From an uncultured Eubacteriales bacterium (GTDB taxonomy: Bacteria; Bacillota; Clostridia; Oscillospirales; Feifaniaceae): a stretch of DNA of 5,924 nucleotides. Below are positions 1-5,374 of this stretch, piece by piece. Positions within the stretch are counted from its first letter, which is position 1. Each line of letters opens with the position of its first letter. Under the pieces are notes generated by a model that saw only the letters and a program-made list of their open reading frames with translations, did not search any database and had not been told where the DNA came from. The DNA is taken from the NCBI GenBank assembly GCA_902474785.1, contig CABRXB010000082.1, positions 1 through 5,924 on the forward strand, read 5' to 3'. Position numbers and translations under genes: made by a program.

Positions 1-646
1 TCTCCTTGACCATGCGACCCCCGTCGATAAACCCATAGTGCGTGGCAAGCTTTGAGAGCTCGTCGAGAATGTGGCTGGAGATGAGCACCGTGATTTGCCG
101 CTCCCTGTTGAGTGTCAGAATGAGCTCGCGCATTTCGATGATGCCCTGTGGGTCGAGCCCATTGACCGGTTCGTCGAGCACCAGAAAATCCGGATTGCCG
201 CACAGCGCAACGGCAATGCCCAGGCGCTGTTTCATGCCAAGGGAGAAGTTGCGGGTCTTCTTTTTGCCCGTGTTCCCAAGGCCGACCAGCGCCAGCAGCT
301 CGTCGACGCCCGCAAAGGAGGGCAGTCCCAAAATGCGGTACTGCTGCAAGAGGTTTTCGCGCGCCGTCATGTCGAGGTAGATGGAGGGCGTCTCGACCAC
401 AGCGCCCATTCTCCGGCGCATCTTTGTGATGACGGCGTCCTCGCTGCCCACGCCGTAGAGGGAATAGTTGCCCGCGGTGGGGTTTTGAAGGCCGCAGATC
501 AGCCGGATCAGGGTTGTTTTGCCGGCGCCGTTTTTTCCAACGAAGCCGTAGATGGCGCCCTTTGGAACGTGAAGGGAGAGCCTGTCGAGCGCCTTGAAAT
601 CGCCATAGTGCTTGCTCAAAGCGTCTGCTTGAAGTACATATTCCAT
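1..646 (-). CDS. BcrA-like ABC transporter ATP-binding protein (partial, C-terminus cut by window edge)
   Basis: Cytoplasmic ATPase subunit of an ABC exporter that would power a separate membrane permease. The 215 visible residues begin MEYVLQADALSKHYG. They show a Walker A loop GKNGAGKTT at 37-45, the ABC signature SLGMKQ around 135-140 followed by RLGIA, Walker B FLVLDEP at 154-160, a D-loop NGLDPQG, and the switch histidine in SSH at 190-192. The spacing and wording (GFVGKNGAGKTT, FSLGMKQRLGIA, LDEPVNGLDPQGI) are typical of the bacitracin-export BcrA group, which is about 300 aa, so roughly a third is missing. The start is the ATG at 646, preceded by GGAGG about 6-7 nt upstream. The permease is expected beyond the left edge but is not seen. 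The exported substrate cannot be told from sequence. A candidate promoter lies at 693-720. Confidence 0.95.
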   Translation of the reverse strand, partial: MEYVLQADALSKHYGDFKALDRLSLHVPKGAIYGFVGKNGAGKTTLIRLICGLQNPTAGNYSLYGVGSEDAVITKMRRRMGAVVETPSIYLDMTARENLLQQYRILGLPSFAGVDELLALVGLGNTGKKKTRNFSLGMKQRLGIAVALCGNPDFLVLDEPVNGLDPQGIIEMRELILTLNRERQITVLISSHILDELSKLATHYGFIDGGRMVKE

Positions 647-692
647 ATGAATCCTCCGTTGTTGCATGTCACCATGCCTTGATGCCGACAGT

Positions 693-720
693 GTAATACA
701 GAGGCATAAAAAAGCGGCAA
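693..720 (-). promoter_or_regulatory. Candidate sigma-A promoter for the ABC ATPase
   Basis: On the minus strand, TTGCCG (715-720) and TATTAC (693-698) are separated by 16 bp. This would start transcription about 40 nt before the ATG at 646. The leader would contain a small GCATG-GTGA-CATGC hairpin with a GNRA-type loop (664-677). The hexamers match consensus only moderately, so this is a prediction. Confidence 0.4.
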
Positions 721-1033
721 AGAAAAGGGGAAAGATATTGTAAAGATTTCGTTTGTGGAAACCGAGGTTGGCGGTGAGGCGGTCTGTGGGCATTGTGTCA
801 AGCGACGCTTTGGGCGGTTGGAGGTTGCGGGAGGAGCAAAGGGGAGCTGATCAAAACGGAGAAAGAGGGCGAGCATGAGAAGATATAAGCGGGCCCCAAA
901 GCCAGAAAAACATGGAAAAAAACCGTCGGGCTGGTCTAAAAGCGGCAGGACGCGCCGGGGGAAAGTGGTCAGGGCCGCATGCAGACAAGACTAAGGAACA
1001 CCCTAAAGGTAACGTTATGGGAACCCCAAAGAA

Positions 1034-1300
1034 GCGCATAGAAGCATCAGGGAACCACCCGAAAAGAATCAGAGAGGCCCCCGGGAAATTAGCAGGGAGG
1101 CGCATGGAAGCAGCAGAGAAATCCTGAAAAGCATCCATCCAGGAAAGCACCGGAAAAGTACCTGGGAATTCTCGGGGAGGCGACAGAAGAACAGCAAGAA
1201 GTACCCTGGGAAGCATCAGAGAGGCCCCCGGGAAGTACCAGAGAGACCCCCGGGAAATTAGCAGAGGAGCGCGTAGAAGCGCAAGGAAAGCATCAGAAAA
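1034..1300. repeat. Degenerate, partly tandem purine-rich repeat cluster
   Basis: Several related words recur. GCGC(A/G)T(A/G)GAAGC appears at 1034-1045, 1100-1111 and 1269-1280. ATCAGAGAGGCCCCCGGGAA starts at 1068 and again at 1215. CCCCCGGGAAATTAGCAG occurs near 1078-1095 and again near 1247-1264. GAAGCATCAG occurs at 1041 and 1210, with a variant at 1287. Two 22-bp units at 1208-1229 and 1230-1251 stand directly in tandem with three mismatches. The copies differ in spacing and contain insertions, so this looks like an eroded array formed by repeated local duplication rather than a regular satellite. No terminal repeats or transposase mark it as an insertion sequence, and it is not a CRISPR because there are no uniform spacers. 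Confidence 0.75.
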
Positions 1301-1385
1301 GCACTTGATGTCATCAAACGTTCAAAGCGCGAAGCACTCCAAAAAAACATTCTGGAGATCGAGTGCGAAACGTCGGGCGCCCCTT

Positions 1386-2057
1386 TCAACCGGGTTTGTG
1401 CGTTTTCAACTGAAAGCCGATGCCCCACACCGCCTCAACGTAGTCTTTGCCGGTGACGTTGCGCAGCTTTTTCCTCAGATTGCTGACGTGAATTTTCAAA
1501 GAGCTCTCGGTACAATCGGGCGTGTCGCTGCTGATGCGATCGAGCAGCAGCGATTTGGTGATGACCTGATTTTGGTTTTGCATCAGCAGCTTCAAGATGG
1601 CATACTCTGTCCTTGTCAGTTTGACCTCTTGACCTGCAACGGATACGCGGTGCGCTGTATCGTCGAGCGAGATATCGTCAAAAAAGAGAAGCGCGCCAGA
1701 TGCTTTGACGGCGCCGCGCAGCGCCACCACGATGCGGGCGAGCAGCTCCTTTGGTTCAAAGGGCTTTGTCACATAGTCGACGGCGCCGCCCAGCAGCAGC
1801 TCCACCTTCCCGCCAACGTCGCCCTTGGCGCTCAAAACAATCACGGGGACGGCGCGGATTTTGGGCAGCACCTCTTCGCCGGACAGCCCCGGCAGCATGA
1901 GATCGAGCAGCACGAGATCGGGCGTACAGGAGGACAAAAAGAGCAGGGCCTCTGTGCCGGAGTAGGCGCGCGGGGTCTTATAGCCCTCTTTTGCGAGCAT
2001 CTCTTCCAGCATGTCGCCGATGTGTTTGTCATCGTCCACAATCAAAATGTGTTTCAT
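1386..2057 (-). CDS. OmpR/PhoB-family two-component response regulator (no adjacent kinase visible)
   Basis: A 223-aa DNA-binding response regulator, full length for the family. The receiver domain (about 1-115) begins MKHILIVDDDKHIGDM, with the acidic pocket at D8-D10, the phospho-acceptor D52 in LLDLMLPG, the switch Ser at S76 in VLSAKG, and the conserved Lys K98 in VTKPF. The winged-helix Trans_Reg_C domain (about 127-219) has TRTEYAILKLL, a recognition helix ESSLKIHVSNLRKKL, and the wing residues VWGIGFQL. The ATG at 2057 is chosen because AAGGAG (2064-2069) sits 6 nt upstream and the receiver fold starts there. Longer frames reaching 2423 run into cysK and are not supported. It is separated from cysK by a terminator. 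Homologues of this type commonly partner with kinases controlling BcrA/BceA-like ABC exporters. That link to the ATPase starting at 646 is an inference. Confidence 0.95.
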   Translation of the reverse strand: MKHILIVDDDKHIGDMLEEMLAKEGYKTPRAYSGTEALLFLSSCTPDLVLLDLMLPGLSGEEVLPKIRAVPVIVLSAKGDVGGKVELLLGGAVDYVTKPFEPKELLARIVVALRGAVKASGALLFFDDISLDDTAHRVSVAGQEVKLTRTEYAILKLLMQNQNQVITKSLLLDRISSDTPDCTESSLKIHVSNLRKKLRNVTGKDYVEAVWGIGFQLKTHKPG

Positions 2058-2114
2058 GAAAGGCTCCTTTGCAATCGCTTTTGTTGAGAGATACCCTGGC
2101 CGGGCAAAACGCAC

Positions 2115-2158
2115 CCGCCCTTTGAAACAGTGTACACCAAGGGCGGCGCTGCAAACAA
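2115..2158 (-). promoter_or_regulatory. Putative promoter/operator region of the response regulator
   Basis: The segment holds an 8-bp inverted repeat, CCGCCCTT (2115-2122) and AAGGGCGG (2139-2146), enclosing the perfect palindrome GTGTACAC (2130-2137). On the minus strand a weak promoter can be drawn here: TTGTTT (2153-2158), 18 bp, TACACT (2129-2134). It sits about 70-100 nt upstream of the regulator start. It may be an operator or a hairpin, and the promoter call is weak. Confidence 0.35.
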
Positions 2159-2186
2159 GACTTGAAGAGGTTTCTTTCCGTTTCCG

Positions 2187-2225
2187 CAAAAAAGACGCGC
2201 AGGCCGCAACGCGGCTGCGCGTCTT
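2187..2225 (-). terminator. Intrinsic terminator of cysK
   Basis: Downstream of the cysK stop codon, a GC-rich hairpin has arms AAGACGCGCAG..CCG (2192-2205) and CGGCTGCGCGTCTT (2212-2225), with one bulged G. Read on the minus strand it is followed by a run of six Ts (complement of 2188-2193). It should end cysK transcription before the response regulator, making the two separate units. Confidence 0.85.
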
Positions 2226-2247
2226 ATGTCGTACTCGTGTCCTCCGT

Positions 2248-3177
2248 TTACTCTTCGAAGAGCGGGGTGCTGAAATAGCGTTCTCCGGAGTCGGGCAAAA
2301 TGGTGACAACGCGCTTTCCGGGGCCCAGCTTTTTGGCAAGCCGTAGCGCCGCCGCCACATTGGTGCCGCTTGAAATGCCGCACAAAAGCCCCTCCTCGCG
2401 GGCGAGGCGACGCGCCGTTGCAATGGCCTCCTCGTCGCTGACGATGCAAACGCTGTCGTAGATCTTCTGATCGAGGTTTTCGGGAATCAGGCCGTCGCCA
2501 ATGCCCATCTGCATGTGCGTGCCGATGGGCCCGCCCGACAAAATAGCGGCTTTTTCGGGCTCGATGGCCCAGATCTCAATGTCGGGATTTTTTTCACGCA
2601 GCACCTGTCCCACGCCGGAGATGGTGCCGCCCGTGCCGATGCCGGAGCAAAAACCGTGGATGGGGCCGTCCACCTGCTCCAAAATTTCATGCCCCGTGCC
2701 GTTGATGTGGGCAAGCGGATTGTTGGGGTTGATGAATTGCTGCGGAATGTAGACCCTGGGGTCTTCTGCCGCGCGGCGCTGCGCCGCCTCCAAACACTGC
2801 GCGATACACTTGCCAATATCGCCCTCATCGGGCACTAAAATAACCTTGGCGCCGTATTGCGTCATCAGTTTGCGCCGCTCCTCGCTCACCGAGTCGGGCA
2901 TGACGACTTCAACTTGGTAACCACAGACGGCGCCCACCAGAGCAATGCCGATCCCCTGATTGCCGCTTGTCGGCTCACAGATGATCGAGTCTTTTGTAAG
3001 GATGCCTTGCGCCGCTGCTTCGCGCAGCATGTTGTAGGCCGTGCGCGTCTTGATCGAACCGCCCACATTGAGCCCTTCGACTTTGACTAGAATCTCCGCG
3101 CTGTTTGCATCGGCCATGCGATTGAGCTTCACCATGGGTGTGCCGCCAATCGCATCCAGAATGTTTTCGAAGACCAA
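2248..3177 (-). CDS. cysK: Cysteine synthase A (O-acetylserine sulfhydrylase)
   Basis: A PLP-dependent cytoplasmic enzyme that makes L-cysteine from O-acetyl-L-serine and sulfide. The 309 aa match the usual 305-315. Visible landmarks are the N-terminal ENILDAIGGTPMVKLNRM, the PLP Schiff-base lysine K43 in GGSIKTRTA, the substrate loop PTSGNQGIG (69-77), the phosphate-binding loop GTGGT (181-185), GISSGTN (267-273), and the C-terminal PDSGERYFSTPLF with S297 expected near the pyridine nitrogen. KTR replaces the common KDR, and NQG replaces NTG. The start is a TTG at 3177. It fits the family N-terminus and has an AAGGGGG ribosome binding site at 3185-3191, 7 nt upstream. Internal ATGs would remove conserved residues. 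It has its own promoter and terminator. A related activity on another O-acylated or beta-substituted serine cannot be excluded. Confidence 0.95.
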   Translation of the reverse strand: MVFENILDAIGGTPMVKLNRMADANSAEILVKVEGLNVGGSIKTRTAYNMLREAAAQGILTKDSIICEPTSGNQGIGIALVGAVCGYQVEVVMPDSVSEERRKLMTQYGAKVILVPDEGDIGKCIAQCLEAAQRRAAEDPRVYIPQQFINPNNPLAHINGTGHEILEQVDGPIHGFCSGIGTGGTISGVGQVLREKNPDIEIWAIEPEKAAILSGGPIGTHMQMGIGDGLIPENLDQKIYDSVCIVSDEEAIATARRLAREEGLLCGISSGTNVAAALRLAKKLGPGKRVVTILPDSGERYFSTPLFEE

Positions 3178-3184
3178 CAGGAAA

Positions 3185-3191
3185 CCCCCTT
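3185..3191 (-). promoter_or_regulatory. Ribosome binding site fixing the TTG start of cysK
   Basis: On the minus strand AAGGGGG lies 7 nt before the TTG at 3177. No ATG or GTG in frame nearby has comparable spacing, so this site decides the non-ATG start. Confidence 0.75.
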
Positions 3192-3192
3192 T

Positions 3193-3211
3193 TAAAACAA
3201 GATGTGTTTTA
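3193..3211 (-). promoter_or_regulatory. Palindrome over the cysK transcription start (candidate operator)
   Basis: The perfect inverted repeat TAAAACA-AGATG-TGTTTTA abuts the -10 hexamer (sharing one base with it) and covers the expected transcription start. It ends just before the ribosome binding site. A dimeric repressor bound here would block transcription. The regulator is unknown. Confidence 0.5.
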
Positions 3212-3239
3212 TTATATGCAGGTTTGGCGTTTGTGGCAA
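3211..3239 (-). promoter_or_regulatory. Sigma-A promoter of cysK
   Basis: Minus-strand TTGCCA (3234-3239), a 17-bp spacer, and a perfect TATAAT (3211-3216). Predicted start is near 3204, giving a leader of under 30 nt. That leaves no room for a T-box or other riboswitch. Confidence 0.85.
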
Positions 3240-3299
3240 GTATTTTCAGCCAAAAAGTCTGCTTTCAAAAACTTTATCCACAAAAAACACAGGAATCGT

Positions 3300-3328
3300 T
3301 TGCTTTTTTTGGACATGTATTGTATGAT
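3300..3328 (+). promoter_or_regulatory. Candidate promoter for the CxCxxC-protein gene
   Basis: TTGCTT (3300-3305), a 17-bp spacer, and TATGAT (3323-3328). The -10 is good and the -35 is weak. It would give a leader of about 180 nt before the gene. Confidence 0.4.
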
Positions 3329-3517
3329 GTGAGCGTCCGCGGGACCCGGACGTGGCGTGAAATTATTGCCTTTGATCAGGCCGTGGCTTTGACAATATGG
3401 CGGGCGATTTGCCCGCGCCGTGGCGCAGGGCTCAGGCGGTGCGGGCACCCCCGACGCCAAAAGGCGCACATCAAAATCTGCCGGTTGAAATATGGTAAAG
3501 TGGAGGTGGCGCGCGTG

Positions 3518-3985
3518 ATGTTGGAAATTGGACGACAAAAGGTGGCGCTCGATGTGCAGCGGACAAGGTTGTTTTATCGCGGCGCGCCGACGGTCAGTGA
3601 AACCTGTTCTTGCAGCGGCTGCCGCAATTTTGAACGGGCGGTGGAAACGCTGCCCGATGCGGTGCGAGGTTTTTTTGAGACCCTTGGCGTCGAAATGAAA
3701 AAGGTGTGCGAGGCCTATGTCATCGGCGCAAGACCCGATGGGGCATTGTATTACGGCGGCTTTTACCACCTTTGCGGCACGCTTCAGCCAGACGACGTTT
3801 TGGGCGCTGTCGCCGATGCGGGGCGGAGCCCTTTGGTCTTGGCAAAGGGCTTTCATGTCTTTTTGAAAGAGACGTGTGATCTGCTGGAAGAGGACTTTCC
3901 AACCCCCGCGGGACAGCTTGAATTTGTTGGAGAACTCCCTTGGGTCTTGTCGGAACAAAACGGCTATTTGACGCAGCTGCTGTGA
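3518..3985 (+). CDS. Uncharacterised 155-aa protein with CxCxxC motif
   Basis: I do not recognise a named function. The soluble-looking 155-aa protein has a cysteine cluster ETCSCSGCRNF with C30, C32 and C35, and further cysteines C64, C86 and C120. The pattern CxCxxC followed by R/K-N-F suggests a small metal-binding or redox site. That is inferred from spacing only. The central part (YYGGFYHLCGTL, 78-89) and an acidic C-terminal third follow, with no membrane segment or signal peptide. The start is uncertain by one codon: ATG at 3518, or GTG at 3515, which has better spacing (8 nt) to GGAGG at 3502-3506. Upstream in-frame extension to 3041 overlaps cysK and lacks a ribosome binding site. 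It is divergent from cysK and followed by a possible terminator, so probably monocistronic. A large antisense frame over it is a shadow. Confidence 0.8.
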   Translation: MLEIGRQKVALDVQRTRLFYRGAPTVSETCSCSGCRNFERAVETLPDAVRGFFETLGVEMKKVCEAYVIGARPDGALYYGGFYHLCGTLQPDDVLGAVADAGRSPLVLAKGFHVFLKETCDLLEEDFPTPAGQLEFVGELPWVLSEQNGYLTQLL

Positions 3986-3992
3986 TCGAATG

Positions 3993-4035
3993 AAGCGCCG
4001 CACAAGTCCAAAGGACAAAAGAAGCTGCGCTTTTT
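3993..4035 (+). terminator. Possible intrinsic terminator after the CxCxxC-protein gene
   Basis: AAGCGC (3993-3998) can pair with GCGCTT (4027-4032), with an inner hairpin GTCC-AAA-GGAC, followed by TTTTTG. It lies just after the stop codon at 3985. The stem is interrupted, so strength is doubtful. A second hairpin (TTGAC...GTCAA, about 4054-4075) follows without a T tract. Confidence 0.45.
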
Positions 4036-4154
4036 GTGGCCGGGGTGTGGAACTTGACGCCGGCGCAGCCGTCAAATGAACTGTGGGCCTGATTTGCAAT
4101 TGCGCCTATCTCAATAAAAGCTGTTCAAATCAGCGCGTCTTAAAGGAGAACAAT

Positions 4155-4382
4155 ATGAGCAAGCACACGAAACAAATCATCGGGGCGATTCTATCGGCAG
4201 CGGTCGTCCTCTTTGTGCCGACCTGTTGGCTTTTTGCGCTGCTGTTTGCCGATCTGCCCACGGCGGTCTCCCTGATTGGGATTGCATTTTCAGCTCTGTG
4301 GCTGTTTGCAGGTCTCTCCATGCTCAAGGAGAGAATCAAAGAAATAAGGAGTGGAGAACAAGATGATCTTAGTCAATACTGA
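4155..4382 (+). CDS. Small two-helix membrane protein (75 aa)
   Basis: A 75-aa integral membrane protein of unknown function. It has a basic N-terminus (MSKHTK), a first hydrophobic segment at about 8-31, a short turn ADLP, a second segment at about 35-57, and a charged tail KERIKEIRSGEQDD. Positive charges at both ends suggest both termini face the cytoplasm. The start is the ATG at 4155, because AAAGGAGAA (4142-4150) is ideally placed. An upstream in-frame start at 4083 has no ribosome binding site and would add an unlikely tail. Its last 20 nt overlap the start of the YbjQ-family gene, which argues for translational coupling and a shared function. No convincing promoter was found in the 170 bp upstream. 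Confidence 0.8.
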   Translation: MSKHTKQIIGAILSAAVVLFVPTCWLFALLFADLPTAVSLIGIAFSALWLFAGLSMLKERIKEIRSGEQDDLSQY

Positions 4383-4674
4383 TTATATCTCGGGAAAAGA
4401 GCTCGACATGCTCGGGCTGGTGAAGGGGAGCACGATCCAGTCCAAGAACATCGGAAAGGACATCACGCAGAGCTTCAAGACCATTGTGGGCGGCGAGCTC
4501 AAAGCCTACAATGAGATGATGAACGACGCCCGCGCGCTTGCCACCAAGCGCATGGTGGAGGAGGCGCAGCAGCTCGGAGCCGACGCCATTGTCAACATCC
4601 GCTACGCCTCGGCCGCCGTGATGGCGGGCGCCGCCGAGGTGATGGCCTACGGTACGGCGGTAAAATTCAGGTAA
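4363..4674 (+). CDS. YbjQ/UPF0145 (DUF74) family protein
   Basis: A 103-aa protein of the YbjQ family, annotated in databases as putative heavy-metal-binding and known structurally to form ring-like oligomers, but with no established cellular role. Family features visible are the N-terminal MILVNTDYISGKELDMLGLVKG, the central IVGGELKAYNEMMNDARALAT (about 41-61), EEAQQLGADAIVNIRY (66-81), and the C-terminal GTAVKF strand. Length is normal for the family. The start ATG at 4363 has GGAG at 4353-4356 with 6-nt spacing. A GTG at 4351 lacks a site. The gene overlaps the preceding membrane protein by 20 nt. There are no cysteines, so any metal binding would need other residues. The next gene, a zinc-ribbon membrane protein, starts 137 nt later. 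Confidence 0.9.
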   Translation: MILVNTDYISGKELDMLGLVKGSTIQSKNIGKDITQSFKTIVGGELKAYNEMMNDARALATKRMVEEAQQLGADAIVNIRYASAAVMAGAAEVMAYGTAVKFR

Positions 4675-4708
4675 AACGCTTTCCAAGGGGGCGCCTTGAG
4701 CCGCCGGC

Positions 4709-4760
4709 TCGCGCAAGTGTGCGCACAAAAGCCGGCTGAAAACCGGCTGGGCGTCCTTTT
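4709..4760 (+). terminator. Hairpin-rich spacer, possible weak terminator
   Basis: After the YbjQ-family stop come GAGCC-GCC-GGCTC (4709-4721) and AGCCGG (4730-4735) pairing with CCGGCT (4743-4748), then GGGCGTCCTTTTG. The T run is short and displaced by several bases. It may only reduce read-through into the zinc-ribbon gene, or be an RNA processing/stability element. Confidence 0.35.
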
Positions 4761-4811
4761 GTCATGGCAGGTTTTTGTATTTTTAAAGCAAAGAACACAA
4801 AAGGAGGTGCG

Positions 4812-5234
4812 ATGCCGGTGAAGAGCATCAAACCGGGCAGGGGCCCGTCTGCCATGAGCGCGATCGGCAGCGTTTTTGCCGTTGTCTTTGGAATTTTCTG
4901 GACCATCATGAGCGCGAAGATGGGCGCCCCTTTCTTTTTTCCTCTGTTTGGCGTGGGATTTGTTTGCCTGGGCGTGCTGCAAACCATTTATCACTATAAA
5001 AACGCCACAGGCAAAAACCGCTATTCCACCTTTGACATCACCGAGACAAACGAGGAGCCCGACCCTCTGCAACAGAGATTTGCCGGCGTGGAGCGGGAGA
5101 CGACGGATGCTGCCGCATCCCGTGAGAAAACGCCGGGCGATGCTGACGCAGCCGCGCTGTTTTGCCCCTATTGCGGCGCGCAGGTGAAAGGTGACCATGT
5201 GTTTTGCCGCAAGTGTGGAAAAAAGGTCTCATAG
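4812..5234 (+). CDS. Two-helix membrane protein with C-terminal zinc ribbon
   Basis: A 140-aa protein of unknown function with a clear layout. It has a basic N-terminus (KSIKPGR), transmembrane segments at about 14-33 and 38-60, a polar linker (about 62-115) rich in E, D, T and A, and a zinc ribbon CPYCG...CRKCG with C118, C121, C132 and C135 (C-x2-C-x10-C-x2-C). The positive-inside rule places both ends in the cytoplasm, so the ribbon would be a cytosolic module tethered to the membrane. The start is ATG 4812, preceded by AAGGAGGTG at 4801-4809, a very strong if close Shine-Dalgarno. GTG 4818 is an alternative. An in-frame ATG at 4764 lacks a site. Such zinc ribbons mediate protein or nucleic acid contacts. 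Proximity to the YbjQ-family gene suggests, but does not prove, a joint role. Confidence 0.85.
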   Translation: MPVKSIKPGRGPSAMSAIGSVFAVVFGIFWTIMSAKMGAPFFFPLFGVGFVCLGVLQTIYHYKNATGKNRYSTFDITETNEEPDPLQQRFAGVERETTDAAASREKTPGDADAAALFCPYCGAQVKGDHVFCRKCGKKVS

Positions 5235-5374
5235 GAACCCTGAAAAAACCGAAAAGCGGGGCAGGGGCGAGCGAGAACAGCTCTTGACGCGCTGTTTGGG
5301 CCTGATTAGCGGTCGCTATGTCGCGCTGCGTTACAGGGTGCGCCATGAAACAGTTCAGAGGGAGAGAACCGGTA

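Larger units (their letters stand above)
647..1385. other. 739-bp stretch with no convincing gene, between ABC ATPase and response regulator
   Basis: Neither strand carries an open frame with a ribosome binding site or a recognisable protein. The left part (647-about 870) holds the leader and candidate promoter of the ABC ATPase. From about 870 to 1300 the plus strand is strikingly purine-rich, and its right part is built of degenerate repeats (listed separately). At 1305-1317 there is a short palindrome, TTGATG-T-CATCAA. I found no good terminator hairpin just downstream of the response regulator stop codon. Two-component regulators are often followed by their kinase, but no kinase fragment is visible here. 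Confidence 0.7.
3178..3514. other. Divergent intergenic region between cysK and the CxCxxC-protein gene
   Basis: The left 60 bp carries the cysK promoter, operator candidate and ribosome binding site. A weaker plus-strand promoter is at 3300-3328. The remaining part, about 3330-3500, is GC-rich and would form the leader of the plus-strand gene. It contains hairpins CGTCCG (3334-3339)/CGGACG (3347-3352), GCGGGC (3400-3405)/GCCCGC (3411-3416), and CGCC-AAAA-GGCG near 3455-3466. A second GCGGGC at 3441-3446 could compete for the same partner. No known riboswitch class was recognised. Confidence 0.55.

Noticed and set aside
71..682. 203-aa plus-strand frame
   Set aside because: Shadow of the ABC ATPase, which has all its nucleotide-binding motifs on the other strand.
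912..1127. 71-aa very basic plus-strand frame
   Set aside because: No Shine-Dalgarno, and the K/R/G/E-rich composition is what the purine-rich DNA would give in any frame.
851..1216. 121-aa minus-strand frame rich in F, P, L and S across the repeat region
   Set aside because: It starts inside the repeats, has no ribosome binding site, and its apparent internal similarity comes from the nucleotide repeats.
1034..1300. CRISPR array
   Set aside because: Repeats are degenerate, differently spaced and partly directly adjacent. There are no constant-length unique spacers and no cas genes.
1305..2087. 260-aa plus-strand frame
   Set aside because: It is antisense to the response regulator, whose motifs are complete, and it has no recognisable domain or start site.
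3389..3394. Perfect TTGACA as a promoter -35 for the CxCxxC-protein gene
   Set aside because: No -10-like hexamer at 15-19 bp downstream; that stretch is GC-rich and part of a hairpin.
3212..4099. 295-aa minus-strand frame
   Set aside because: Antisense to the CxCxxC-protein gene, no ribosome binding site, and it would overlap the cysK promoter.
5284..5312. Promoter for the GNAT gene based on TTGACG at 5284
   Set aside because: The hexamer at the proper distance (TAGCGG) is a poor -10.
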